From contig JAFNVK010000196.1 of NCBI GenBank assembly GCA_017379815.1, positions 1 to 7,662 on the forward strand: a stretch of 7,662 bases of DNA, written 5' to 3'. Source of the DNA: Clostridia bacterium. Lineage in GTDB: Bacteria; Bacillota; Clostridia; Oscillospirales; CAG-272. Shown here piece by piece: positions 1 to 5,668 of this stretch. Position 1 is the first letter of the stretch. Each line of letters starts with the position of its first letter. The position numbers and the translations under genes were made by a program. The notes beneath the pieces are model-generated. The model saw nothing but the letters and a program-made list of their open reading frames with translations. It was not told the origin of the DNA and ran no database searches.

Positions 1-48
1 ACCGCAATAGTGGGTACGTCTGTCGTTTTGATTCAAAAATTCAGCCAT
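1..48 (-). CDS. aspS: Aspartyl-tRNA synthetase, N-terminal fragment (start only)
   Basis: Only the first 16 codons lie in the window, reading MAEFLNQNDRRTHYCG. The RTHYCG segment just after the start is the usual opening of bacterial AspRS, before the anticodon-binding OB-fold domain; the enzyme charges tRNA-Asp with aspartate in the cytoplasm. The ATG at 48-46 is preceded by a strong ribosome site (AAGGAAAGGAG, complement of 58-68) at about 9 bases spacing. It follows the phosphoribosyltransferase gene by 24 bases, so it probably ends or continues the same transcript. The identification rests on a short but characteristic N-terminus; the catalytic class II motifs are outside the window. Confidence 0.8.
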   Translation of the reverse strand, partial: MAEFLNQNDRRTHYCG

Positions 49-72
49 GGTATGTAGCTCCTTTCCTTACGT

Positions 73-633
73 TCAAAGTGCGTTGCCGTTCTTGTCAAAG
101 AGCGGCAGGGGCTCAAGGTAGATCAGATCGTCGCGATCCTTCGCCTTCCCCTCGGCAAGAATGGTCATTCTGCCGCAGATCTCGCCGCCCGCGTGAAGCA
201 CCAGCTGCTCCAGCGCGTGAAGCGAATCGCCAAGAGAAACGACGTCGTCCACGATCAGAATACGCTTTCCGCGCATCCGCTCGGCGTCCGCCGTGTCGAG
301 ATACAGCTTTTGCTCCTTGGCCGTCGTGATGGATCTGACCGTCACCTCGGTAACGCCCGTCATATAGAGCTTGGGGGCTTTTCTCGCGAGAATGTAGCGC
401 TGATTGCCCGCAAGGCGCGCCATCTCGTGCGCCAGCGGAATGCCCTTTGCCTCTGCGGTCAGGATGTAATCGTACTCCGGTGCGCGTGCAAGCAGCTCCT
501 TGGCGCAGGCGGTGGTAATCTCGGGGTCGCCGAAGATCACAAATCCTGCGATCATCAGCTCGTCCGTCAGGGGGCAAAGCGGCAGATCGCGCTCGCAGCC
601 CGCAATGGTCATGTGATAGTATTTCTGTTCCAT
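73..633 (-). CDS. Phosphoribosyltransferase family protein (adenine/xanthine PRTase-like)
   Basis: A 186-residue type I phosphoribosyltransferase. The PRPP-binding loop is visible at residues 125-137 (ILIVDDVVSLGDS), with the two acidic residues D129 and D130 that contact the ribose hydroxyls and a SLGDS phosphate loop in place of the commoner S/T-x-G-G-T. An earlier stretch, ILTAEAKGIPLAHEMAR at 57-73, matches the conserved region after the second beta strand of adenine PRTases. Family members join a purine base to PRPP to make a nucleotide in salvage. Which base is used cannot be read from the sequence; adenine is the best guess because of resemblance to apt-like Clostridial proteins. The ATG at 633 has GGAGG (complement of 644-648) 10 bases upstream. 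It lies 22 bases after thiI and 24 before aspS, in the same direction. Confidence 0.85.
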   Translation of the reverse strand: MEQKYYHMTIAGCERDLPLCPLTDELMIAGFVIFGDPEITTACAKELLARAPEYDYILTAEAKGIPLAHEMARLAGNQRYILARKAPKLYMTGVTEVTVRSITTAKEQKLYLDTADAERMRGKRILIVDDVVSLGDSLHALEQLVLHAGGEICGRMTILAEGKAKDRDDLIYLEPLPLFDKNGNAL

Positions 634-655
634 TTCTTAAAAACCTCCGACGTCA

Positions 656-1834
656 TCAAAATTCGGTGCGGATGCGCTCAATATAAGCGCCGTCGATCGC
701 CTCCTGCACGAGCGCCTCAAAGTTCAGGCGCTCCTGCTGCTCGATCACCTTCGAAAGCTCGGGGCGCGTGCGCGGATGCTTGGGCGTAAAGACGGTGCAG
801 CAATCCTCGAAGGGCTGAATGGAGGTCTCAAACGTGCCGATCTTACGCGCGATCTGCACGATCTCCTCCTTATCAAGGCCAATACAGGGACGGAACACGG
901 GGAGCGAGGTCATGGGATCGGTCACCCCGATGGCCTGCATGGTCTGCGAGGCCACCTGCCCCAGGCTCTCGCCCGTGATCAGGCCTCCGCATCCACGCTT
1001 GTGCGCCAGACGGTCGGCGATCGCCATCATGTAACGGCGGAGCAGGAGCGTGAAGTAATCCTCCTCGCAGTTCTTGACCAGCTCCTCCTGAATGTGCGTC
1101 AGCGAGACGACGTGCAGATCAAAGCTGCCCGCATACTGTGCAACCTCTCGCGCCAGCGTAAAGACCTTCTCTCTTGCGCGCTCGCTGGTATAGGGGAAGG
1201 ATTCAAAGTGAACGCCCTCCAGCTGAACGCCGCGCTTGGCGATCATATAGCCCGCCACGGGGGAATCAATGCCGCCCGAAAGCAGAAGCATGGCCTTGCC
1301 GTTGGTGCCCACGGGCATTCCGCCCGCACCCTTGAACTGGCCTGCGTGAATATACGCGCCATATTCGCGGATCTCCACGTGCACGATGATCTCGGGATGA
1401 TGCACGTCCACGCGAAGCGTGGGAATGGCGGAAAGCAGATATCCGCCTACCTCGCGCGCAATATCCATGGAGTTGAGGGGAAAGCGCTTGTCCGAGCGCT
1501 TGGCCTCCACCTTGAAGGTGGCTTTTCCGCGCAGGAACGCGGGAAGATACTCCAGAGCCGTTTTGCGGATGGCGTCCATGTCCTTTTCGCAAACGGCACA
1601 GCGGCTGATGCCCACGATGCCGAACACCTTGGACGCCGTTTCAAACATGCCGTCGATGTCGGCATACTCGTCCTGTGGGGTAATGACCAGCGTGCTCTGG
1701 GAGCGCGTGATCTCAAAATTACCGAAATGCTTTGCTCTGAAACGAAGCGTTTTGCAAAGCGTGTCCTCAAAATAGCGGCGGTTTGCGCCCTTTAAGACGA
1801 TCTCGCCGTACTTACAAAGCAGGATCTCCTTCAT
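656..1834 (-). CDS. thiI: tRNA 4-thiouridine synthase ThiI (no rhodanese domain)
   Basis: A 392-residue ThiI. An N-terminal ferredoxin-like region opens with MKEILLCKYGEIVLKGANRR, followed by a THUMP RNA-binding domain (about 60-165). The PP-loop adenylation domain carries LLLSGGIDSPVAGY at 183-196, a GESLGQVASQT segment at 288-298 and EDCCTVFTPKHPRTRP at 343-358. It activates U8 of tRNA with ATP and transfers sulfur to give 4-thiouridine; a role in thiamine thiazole synthesis is known in some bacteria. The length fits the short form that lacks the C-terminal rhodanese domain of the E. coli enzyme, so a separate cysteine desulfurase should supply sulfur; none is next to it here. An in-frame ATG 11 codons upstream (1867) exists, but the family N-terminus begins at the chosen ATG, and a GAGGTG ribosome site sits 4 bases before it. 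The start is one base after the DUF2007 stop, so translational coupling is likely. Confidence 0.95.
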   Translation of the reverse strand: MKEILLCKYGEIVLKGANRRYFEDTLCKTLRFRAKHFGNFEITRSQSTLVITPQDEYADIDGMFETASKVFGIVGISRCAVCEKDMDAIRKTALEYLPAFLRGKATFKVEAKRSDKRFPLNSMDIAREVGGYLLSAIPTLRVDVHHPEIIVHVEIREYGAYIHAGQFKGAGGMPVGTNGKAMLLLSGGIDSPVAGYMIAKRGVQLEGVHFESFPYTSERAREKVFTLAREVAQYAGSFDLHVVSLTHIQEELVKNCEEDYFTLLLRRYMMAIADRLAHKRGCGGLITGESLGQVASQTMQAIGVTDPMTSLPVFRPCIGLDKEEIVQIARKIGTFETSIQPFEDCCTVFTPKHPRTRPELSKVIEQQERLNFEALVQEAIDGAYIERIRTEF

Positions 1835-1835
1835 C

Positions 1836-2141
1836 TCACACCTCATCCGCGGAGATGACGTCCTCATCCTCCACGATCTCGCCGTTGCGATAGGCGTCCA
1901 GAAGCTCTACGGCCTCCTTGAGCCTTGCCTTGGGAACGAACACGTCGGTGCCCACCATCGAATATCCCGCGATCACCTTGACCGTGCTTCCGCTTCCGCG
2001 CTCACGGAAGGCGCAGGGGATCCCCTCCCCCTCCAGAATGCTCTGCACAAGCCCCAGCTCCACGGGGTCGTGCACCGTAGTCAGAAGGGCGGCGTTCTCA
2101 TCGTGCGCCGTTACCTTATCCAATCCAAAAAAGCGATCCAT
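1836..2141 (-). CDS. DUF2007-like small protein
   Basis: A 101-residue acidic protein of unknown function. Residues about 18-80 follow the DUF2007 pattern: a hydrophobic strand, then DPVELGLVQSILEGEGIPCA (a helix whose family members usually read E-A-x-x-x-x-x-L-E-x-x-G-I-P), a turn, then VGTDVFVPKARLKEAVELLDAY as strand plus helix. The family is a small ferredoxin-like fold sometimes named a putative signal-transducing protein, but no reaction is established. No membrane segment or cysteine cluster is visible; the C-terminus is very acidic (EIVEDEDV). The ribosome site GAGAGG overlaps the stop of the exonuclease gene 12 bases upstream, and the gene ends one base before thiI. The tight packing suggests co-translation with thiI, but does not prove a shared role. 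Confidence 0.75.
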   Translation of the reverse strand: MDRFFGLDKVTAHDENAALLTTVHDPVELGLVQSILEGEGIPCAFRERGSGSTVKVIAGYSMVGTDVFVPKARLKEAVELLDAYRNGEIVEDEDVISADEV

Positions 2142-2153
2142 AGGGTCTACCTC

Positions 2154-3239
2154 TCAATCCTCGTAGTAGTTGGGGAAAAGCTTTTCCCAGACCTTTGCGC
2201 AGCCGATGGTGTCGGCGATGGAGGTATGCGCCACGCCGTCCCAAGCGATCTCCAGGCGCTCCATCGCATCGCTCAGGGATGCATGGACCAGGTCGGGATA
2301 ATGCTCGGACTGGAAGCGGACGAACTCGTTTGCGGCACAGCGTGCCTTTTTGTGGAGCGCCTCGCGCTCCTCCTCGGTATCGTAGATCTCCTTGATGTGG
2401 CTGTAATCGGTGGAGATGCCGTAGGCGATCAGAATGTCCGCGCCCTCAAAGATCTCCTTGATGCGCGGGATCAGGTCGGAAAGATGAGGCGCGTCCTGCA
2501 CCATCTCGGGCGTAATGCCGTGGATCTTCTCGGTGCGCTTCCATTTCTTCTTGTGCACGGGCTTGACGAGCGTGTCCATAATGATGCGTCCCGTGCCGTC
2601 CACGATGGAGACCGAGAGGATCTCGTCGTGGTTGTATACGCCGGTCAGCTCCAGGTCAAAGAAAAGCACGCGCTCGCGCTTCATGTGATAGGCCTCTGCA
2701 CGGTGCGCATCCCCCTCCGCACGGCGGATGGCAAGATCGGCCTCAAAGCAAGACCTACAGAGCTTGCGGCGATAGCGAACGTCCTTTCCGCACGCCACGC
2801 ACATCAAGGGACGGCGGACGGCGGTCTTCTTGTCGTAGAAATAGATCGTGGTCTTGTCGTTGCGGAGCGTATAGGCAACGGGCTCCTCGATGACGTCGTA
2901 ATTCATCTGGGAGAGACGCTCCTTGGTGTAGTAGCCGCAGGCGGCGGCTCTCTTGGTGCTCATCCGGGCGATCTGGCGTCCGTTCTCCAGCGTCATGGTC
3001 TCGCCCGTCGTCTGTGTGGGGGCGTACCAAAGCTCGGGCGGTGCCTCGACCACGCGGCCGGGATCAAAGAAATATGTAATGCTTCCGTCGGCATTCTCGT
3101 CGTAGGCGATGGGGTCGCCTGCGGGCATAAGGTGCATCCGATTGAGGATGCCGCGCGTCAGATAGCTCTTTCGTTCTGCCTCGGCAGGGGTGATCTGCGG
3201 GATGGTTGCGCCCGAACGCAGTTTCATGGTGTTCTTCAA
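2154..3239 (-). CDS. DEDDh 3'-5' exonuclease with an N-terminal zinc-ribbon-like module
   Basis: A 361-residue protein counted from the TTG at 3239. The C-terminal half is a DnaQ/RNase T-type exonuclease: FFDLELTG (D195, E197) is ExoI, AYGISTDYSHI (D278) is ExoII, and AHTSIADT (H338, D343) is ExoIII, giving a full DEDDh set. Such enzymes remove nucleotides from 3' ends of DNA or RNA using two metal ions. The N-terminal 190 residues are unlike ordinary DnaQ proteins but contain CVAC-x10-CRSC (C147, C150, C161, C164), a probable zinc site. Whether the substrate is DNA, RNA or a nucleotide cannot be told. The frame stays open upstream to an ATG at 3548, but that extension crosses a promoter and a GC-rich leader and is not protein-like. 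AAGGAGG ends 5 bases before TTG 3239 and 17 before ATG 3227; the TTG start fits better, though ATG 3227 remains possible. Confidence 0.85.
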   Translation of the reverse strand: MKNTMKLRSGATIPQITPAEAERKSYLTRGILNRMHLMPAGDPIAYDENADGSITYFFDPGRVVEAPPELWYAPTQTTGETMTLENGRQIARMSTKRAAACGYYTKERLSQMNYDVIEEPVAYTLRNDKTTIYFYDKKTAVRRPLMCVACGKDVRYRRKLCRSCFEADLAIRRAEGDAHRAEAYHMKRERVLFFDLELTGVYNHDEILSVSIVDGTGRIIMDTLVKPVHKKKWKRTEKIHGITPEMVQDAPHLSDLIPRIKEIFEGADILIAYGISTDYSHIKEIYDTEEEREALHKKARCAANEFVRFQSEHYPDLVHASLSDAMERLEIAWDGVAHTSIADTIGCAKVWEKLFPNYYED

Positions 3240-3251
3240 AAGCTCCTCCTT
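3237..3251 (-). promoter_or_regulatory. Ribosome binding site and TTG start of the exonuclease gene
   Basis: The complement of 3245-3251 reads AAGGAGG, a perfect anti-16S match. Five bases later the in-frame codon TTG (3239-3237) is ideally placed for initiation, whereas the first ATG (3227) is 17 bases away, longer than the usual 5-10. This decides the start assignment but has not been tested. Confidence 0.6.
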
Positions 3252-3252
3252 A

Positions 3253-3406
3253 CCGTGCGGAGCCTGCCGCGTAAGCACGCCTGCACAGCAGGGCACGCGG
3301 CCGCAAGACGGATCTGCGACCTCGGCTCTGCCGGCAGCGGACGCCGGCCTCCATACACGGTTTTGCCTTCCCCTTGATATTGAGTGCCGCTCGGCCTCGG
3401 GAAAGC
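3253..3406 (-). ncRNA. Structured GC-rich 5' leader of the exonuclease operon (possible cis-regulatory RNA)
   Basis: Between the promoter and the ribosome site the minus-strand transcript can form a branched fold. (a) GCUUUCCC (3406-3399) pairs with GGGAAGGC (3372-3365), its loop holding a small GCC/GGC hairpin. (b) CCGUGU-AU-GGAG-G-CC (3360-3346) pairs with GG-CUCC-GCACGG (3264-3253), 12 pairs with two bulges, closing a multi-branch region. (c) Inside it are CGGC/GCCG, then GGUCGCA (3321-3315) with UGCGGCC (3305-3299), then CGCGU/ACGCG around CCUGC/GCAGG (3292-3280). Stems a, b and c each need a G-U pair that exists only in minus-strand RNA; the plus strand would give A-C mismatches. The outer stem ends 1 base before the AAGGAGG. 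I recognise no known riboswitch core. It could be a riboswitch, a protein-bound leader, a stable small RNA or merely GC-rich DNA. Confidence 0.4.
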
Positions 3407-3414
3407 ACACGAGG

Positions 3415-3441
3415 ATATTATAGCATAGTATTCTATAATAT
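3415..3441. promoter_or_regulatory. Perfect 9-bp inverted repeat over the promoter (candidate operator)
   Basis: The plus strand reads ATATTATAG (3415-3423), nine bases, then CTATAATAT (3433-3441), an exact inverted repeat. The left half contains the complement of the -10 box, and the right half runs into the -35 box, so a dimeric repressor bound here would block RNA polymerase. AT-rich promoter DNA can give such symmetry by chance, though nine matched pairs are more than usual. Confidence 0.4.
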
Positions 3442-3445
3442 TCAA
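3417..3445 (-). promoter_or_regulatory. Sigma-A-type promoter of the exonuclease-DUF2007-thiI-PRTase-aspS run
   Basis: On the minus strand TTGAAT (complement of 3440-3445) is followed by a 17-base spacer and a consensus TATAAT (complement of 3417-3422). The -35 box overlaps the end of the tepA reading frame. A transcript would begin near 3410 and carry an untranslated leader of about 170 bases. A weaker alternative pair, TTGACG and TATTGA, lies just upstream with 17-base spacing. Confidence 0.7.
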
Positions 3446-4182
3446 TAGCTTTTTTCATCTTTTCCGTCAAAATCCCTTCTGAATCCCTCGGAAATCCTTC
3501 TGTTTTTTGAATAAGAACAATTCTTATTCTTGTTTTTTCGTCCATCAAGCCCTCCGCGTCCGCTTTTTCGCAGGATCTCGAGTGCCCGCGAAAGCCCGCC
3601 GACCTCGTCGATAATGCCGCAGGCCACAGCCTCCCTGCCCTCCAGGATCGAGCCGCAATCGGTAGCCAGCTGATCCGGCCGCATCATCAGCTCCTGCACC
3701 TTCTCGGGGCGCGCCCGAGAGTGACTGCAGATGAATTGCACGATCCGCTTCTGCATCTCCTGCATATAGCGGAAGGATTGCGGCACCCCTACCACCATTC
3801 CGCTGATGCGAACGGGATGCACCGTCATGGTGGCACTTGGCACGATGAGCGAGCGGCGCGCCGCCGTGGCGAGCGGCACGCCGATGGAGTGCCCTCCCCC
3901 AAGCACCAGGGAGACGGTCGGCTTGCGCATGGAGGCGATCATCTCGGCCAAGGCCAGCCCCGCCTCCACGTCTCCTCCCATGGTGTTGAGGATCAACAGA
4001 ACGCCGTCCACCTCCTCGTCCTGCTCGATGGAAACGAGAAGCGGAATGATCTGCTCGTATTTGGTCGCCTTTTGCCCCTCGGGCAGGAGATAATGCCCCT
4101 CGATCTGCCCGATGATGGGAATGCACGCGATCCGCTCGCCCCGATCCTGCGCTCTCTCCCATCCTTCCCGCTTATCCTCCAT
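3442..4182 (-). CDS. tepA: TepA-like ClpP-fold serine peptidase
   Basis: A 246-residue protein of the ClpP/crotonase fold, closely resembling Bacillus TepA (YmfB): IPIIGQIEGHYLLPEGQKAT at 21-40, LLILNTMGGDVEAGLALAEM at 62-81, VLGGGHSIGVP at 93-103 and ATMTVHPVRISG at 117-128. The likely triad is S99 (in GGGHSIG), H122 (in TVHPVR) and D175 (in ATDCGS), matching the order in ClpP, and TMGGD replaces the oxyanion-hole SPGGS of ClpP. In Bacillus TepA was linked to protein export or signal-peptide degradation; its true substrate here is unknown. No signal peptide or membrane segment is seen. The family core ends near residue 205; the remaining 40 residues are basic and AT-rich in codon content (RKNKNKN, YSKNRR) and look like a run-on tail. 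The ATG at 4182 has AGGAGG (complement of 4193-4198) 10 bases upstream. It is divergent from pduL. Confidence 0.85.
   Translation of the reverse strand: MEDKREGWERAQDRGERIACIPIIGQIEGHYLLPEGQKATKYEQIIPLLVSIEQDEEVDGVLLILNTMGGDVEAGLALAEMIASMRKPTVSLVLGGGHSIGVPLATAARRSLIVPSATMTVHPVRISGMVVGVPQSFRYMQEMQKRIVQFICSHSRARPEKVQELMMRPDQLATDCGSILEGREAVACGIIDEVGGLSRALEILRKSGRGGLDGRKNKNKNCSYSKNRRISEGFRRDFDGKDEKSY
3509..3529. repeat. AT-rich palindrome inside the tepA 3' tail
   Basis: The plus strand reads GAATAAGAA (3509-3517), CAA, TTCTTATTC (3521-3529): nine perfect pairs around a three-base centre. It is flanked by two copies of TGTTTTTT in direct orientation (3501-3508 and 3531-3538). It lies about 65 bases upstream of the -35 box of the exonuclease promoter, a position suited to an activator or repressor site. 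On the plus strand it also looks like a hairpin with a T run, but no plus-strand gene ends here. Confidence 0.45.
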
Positions 4183-4214
4183 GTGGAAAAGCCCTCCTCT
4201 CCTTCCGAAAAAAA

Positions 4215-4244
4215 TCCTTGTTTCCTTAGTATTATGAACAAGGA
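4215..4244. repeat. 8-bp inverted repeat in the tepA-pduL divergent region
   Basis: TCCTTGTT (4215-4222) and AACAAGGA (4237-4244) are exact inverted copies separated by 14 bases. They sit 33 bases upstream of the tepA start and 40 upstream of the pduL -35 box, around a CATAAT sequence (complement of 4231-4236) that could be the tepA -10 box, although no good -35 partner is seen. The repeat could be an operator or a hairpin in the tepA leader. Confidence 0.35.
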
Positions 4245-4283
4245 AAAGCGTCGTTATGTGCGTAGAATTATGAAAAAAGTGTC

Positions 4284-4312
4284 TTTACATTTTGAAAAAG
4301 ATGTGTTATAAT
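4284..4312 (+). promoter_or_regulatory. Strong extended -10 promoter of the pduL operon
   Basis: TTTACA (4284-4289, five of six to consensus) is followed by a 17-base spacer and TATAAT (4307-4312), with TG at 4304-4305 making an extended -10 element. Transcription should start near 4319, giving a leader of about 70 bases before the pduL ATG. The leader has a small hairpin, GGGGA (4323-4327) with TCCCC (4336-4340). Confidence 0.8.
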
Positions 4313-4387
4313 GATTAAGAATGGGGATTTATGGCTCCCCGCGAAACAAAACCCGGAAATTATTGAACGAAGGAAAGGTTTTTACTC

Positions 4388-4966
4388 ATGGAAAACAAGA
4401 TTTTAGTCGAAACGTCTGCCAGACACATTCACCTGACCAACGAGGCCGTTGAGGCCCTCTACGGACAGGGTGCTGAGCTGACCGTAAAGAAGATGCTGAG
4501 CCAGCCCGGTCAGTTTGCTACCGCAAACGAGAAGATCACGCTGGTCGGCCCCAACGGCAAGACCCTTGCCGTCAGCGTTCTCGGTCCTACGAGAAAGGCA
4601 AACCAGGTTGAGCTCTCCTACTCTGATGCACGCGTTCTCGGCCTGAAGAGCGTTCCCGTTCGCGAGAGCGGCGACGTTGCCGGCACCCCCGGACTGAAGC
4701 TGGTCGGCCCCGCAGGCGAGATCGAGATCGCCGAGGGTACCATCATCGCCAAGAGACACATCCACATGACCCCCGCTGATGCCGAGGTCTTTGGCGTAGA
4801 GGATAAGCAGGTCGTTAAGGTCAAGCTTGACACCGACCGCGCACTCATCTTCGACGACGTGGTCTGCCGCGTACATCCTACCTACGCTCTGGCTATGCAT
4901 ATCGACACCGACGAGTGCAACGCTGCCGGCGCATTCGGCGAGATCTACGGCGAGATCGTAAAGTAA
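4388..4966 (+). CDS. pduL: Phosphate propanoyl/acetyltransferase, PduL family
   Basis: A 192-residue PduL-type phosphotransacylase, which interconverts acyl-CoA plus phosphate with acyl-phosphate plus CoA; the acyl-phosphate can be used by acetate or propionate kinase to make ATP. The two PduL barrel repeats are plain. The first has SARHIHLT (H13, H15), LSQPGQFA and VLGPTRKANQVELS; the second has GTIIAKRHIHMTPADAEVFG (H124, H126) and MHIDTDECNAAG (H171). The histidines are the expected zinc ligands. The protein begins directly with the catalytic core and lacks the N-terminal encapsulation peptide of microcompartment PduL, so it is probably a free cytoplasmic enzyme; no shell genes are nearby. 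Ribosome site AAGGAAAGG (4370-4378) precedes the ATG by 9 bases. It is first in the plus-strand operon behind a strong promoter. Acetyl versus propionyl preference cannot be read from sequence. Confidence 0.93.
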   Translation: MENKILVETSARHIHLTNEAVEALYGQGAELTVKKMLSQPGQFATANEKITLVGPNGKTLAVSVLGPTRKANQVELSYSDARVLGLKSVPVRESGDVAGTPGLKLVGPAGEIEIAEGTIIAKRHIHMTPADAEVFGVEDKQVVKVKLDTDRALIFDDVVCRVHPTYALAMHIDTDECNAAGAFGEIYGEIVK

Positions 4967-5001
4967 TTTTTCCTTTTCCCTATCCGAAAGGAGATCCTCT
5001 G

Positions 5002-5634
5002 ATGATCAGACTTCTTTTTCAGGGTGACAGCGTCACCGATGCGGGACGCGACAAACGGAATTTCCACGACATGGGCAAGGGGTATCCCCACTTTGCCGCC
5101 CGTGGGATCCGAGAGGCCCTTCCCGACGCCGAGATCGAGATGATCAACCTCGGCATCAGCGGAAACCGCACGGATCAGCTCTTTGACCGCCTGTATCCCG
5201 ATGCGATCGAGCTTGCGCCCGACGTCATCTCGATCCTCATCGGCATCAACGACGTCTGGCATCGCTTCGGCGCCTCGCGCATCGAGACCACCCCGGAGCA
5301 GACCGAGGCCAACTACCGCGCGATCCTTAAGCGGATCAGGACGCAGACAAGCGCCAGGATCGTCATGCTTCAGCCCTTCCTGCTCGATTGCGAAAAGAAT
5401 CTGCATCTCCGTCCCGGCTTGAATGAGCTCCTGCCCATCGTCAAGCGCTTGGCCGACGAGTATGCCGATCTCTATATCCCGCTCGACGAGCTTTTCAACG
5501 AGGCAATGAAGACCCAGCCCGAGCCCTGCTACTATTCCGCAGACGGCGTTCACCCCAACGAAAACGGCTCCGCCTTTATCGGCGAGCAGTATGCCAAGGC
5601 GATCCTGCCCCTGTTAAAGGACACCTTGCAGTAA
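5002..5634 (+). CDS. SGNH/GDSL-family hydrolase (esterase-like), cytoplasmic
   Basis: A 210-residue single-domain SGNH hydrolase. Block I is FQGDSVTDAG with the nucleophile S10, block II is NLGISGNRT (G54), block III is IGINDVW (N83), and block V is ADGVHPNENG with D181 and H184, giving an S10-D181-H184 triad. The family removes acyl groups, often acetyl, from sugars or lipids; this form resembles acetylxylan or rhamnogalacturonan acetylesterase-like proteins. There is no signal peptide or membrane segment, so it should act inside the cell on an imported or internal ester. The frame is open 87 bases upstream into pduL, but that extension is arginine-rich and not family-like, and AAAGGAG (4987-4993) sits 8 bases before the chosen ATG. 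It starts 35 bases after pduL with no visible terminator. Release of acetate followed by activation would fit the neighbouring PduL, but that link is inference. Confidence 0.9.
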   Translation: MIRLLFQGDSVTDAGRDKRNFHDMGKGYPHFAARGIREALPDAEIEMINLGISGNRTDQLFDRLYPDAIELAPDVISILIGINDVWHRFGASRIETTPEQTEANYRAILKRIRTQTSARIVMLQPFLLDCEKNLHLRPGLNELLPIVKRLADEYADLYIPLDELFNEAMKTQPEPCYYSADGVHPNENGSAFIGEQYAKAILPLLKDTLQ

Positions 5635-5668
5635 AATTGTCAAAACATTATACAAAGGAGATACAATC

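Noticed and set aside
776..1795. Plus-strand open frame of 339 codons opposite thiI
   Set aside because: It is a shadow of thiI with no ribosome site or family resemblance.
2070..3377. Long plus-strand open frame of 435 codons opposite the exonuclease gene
   Set aside because: It is the antisense of a protein with complete catalytic motifs, has no ribosome site and no recognisable domain; long shadow frames are expected in GC-rich coding DNA.
3253..3406. Known riboswitch or 6S RNA identity for the leader
   Set aside because: No conserved core of the common classes was recognised, and the branched fold does not look like the single long hairpin with a central bubble of 6S RNA.
3501..3538. 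Intrinsic terminator on the plus strand
   Set aside because: The hairpin and T run fit, but there is no plus-strand gene upstream to terminate, and on the minus strand no T run follows. It is kept only as a palindrome.
3240..3548. N-terminal extension of the exonuclease to the ATG at 3548
   Set aside because: It overlaps the tepA tail, the sigma-A promoter and the GC-rich leader, and its Arg/Cys/Ala-rich translation is not protein-like. A perfect ribosome site lies downstream of it.
4388..4966. Bacterial microcompartment locus
   Set aside because: PduL has no encapsulation peptide and no shell-protein or diol/ethanolamine genes are present.
4915..5001. Extension of the SGNH hydrolase upstream into pduL
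   Set aside because: The added 29 residues are arginine-rich and read from the pduL coding sequence, and a clear ribosome site precedes the ATG at 5002.
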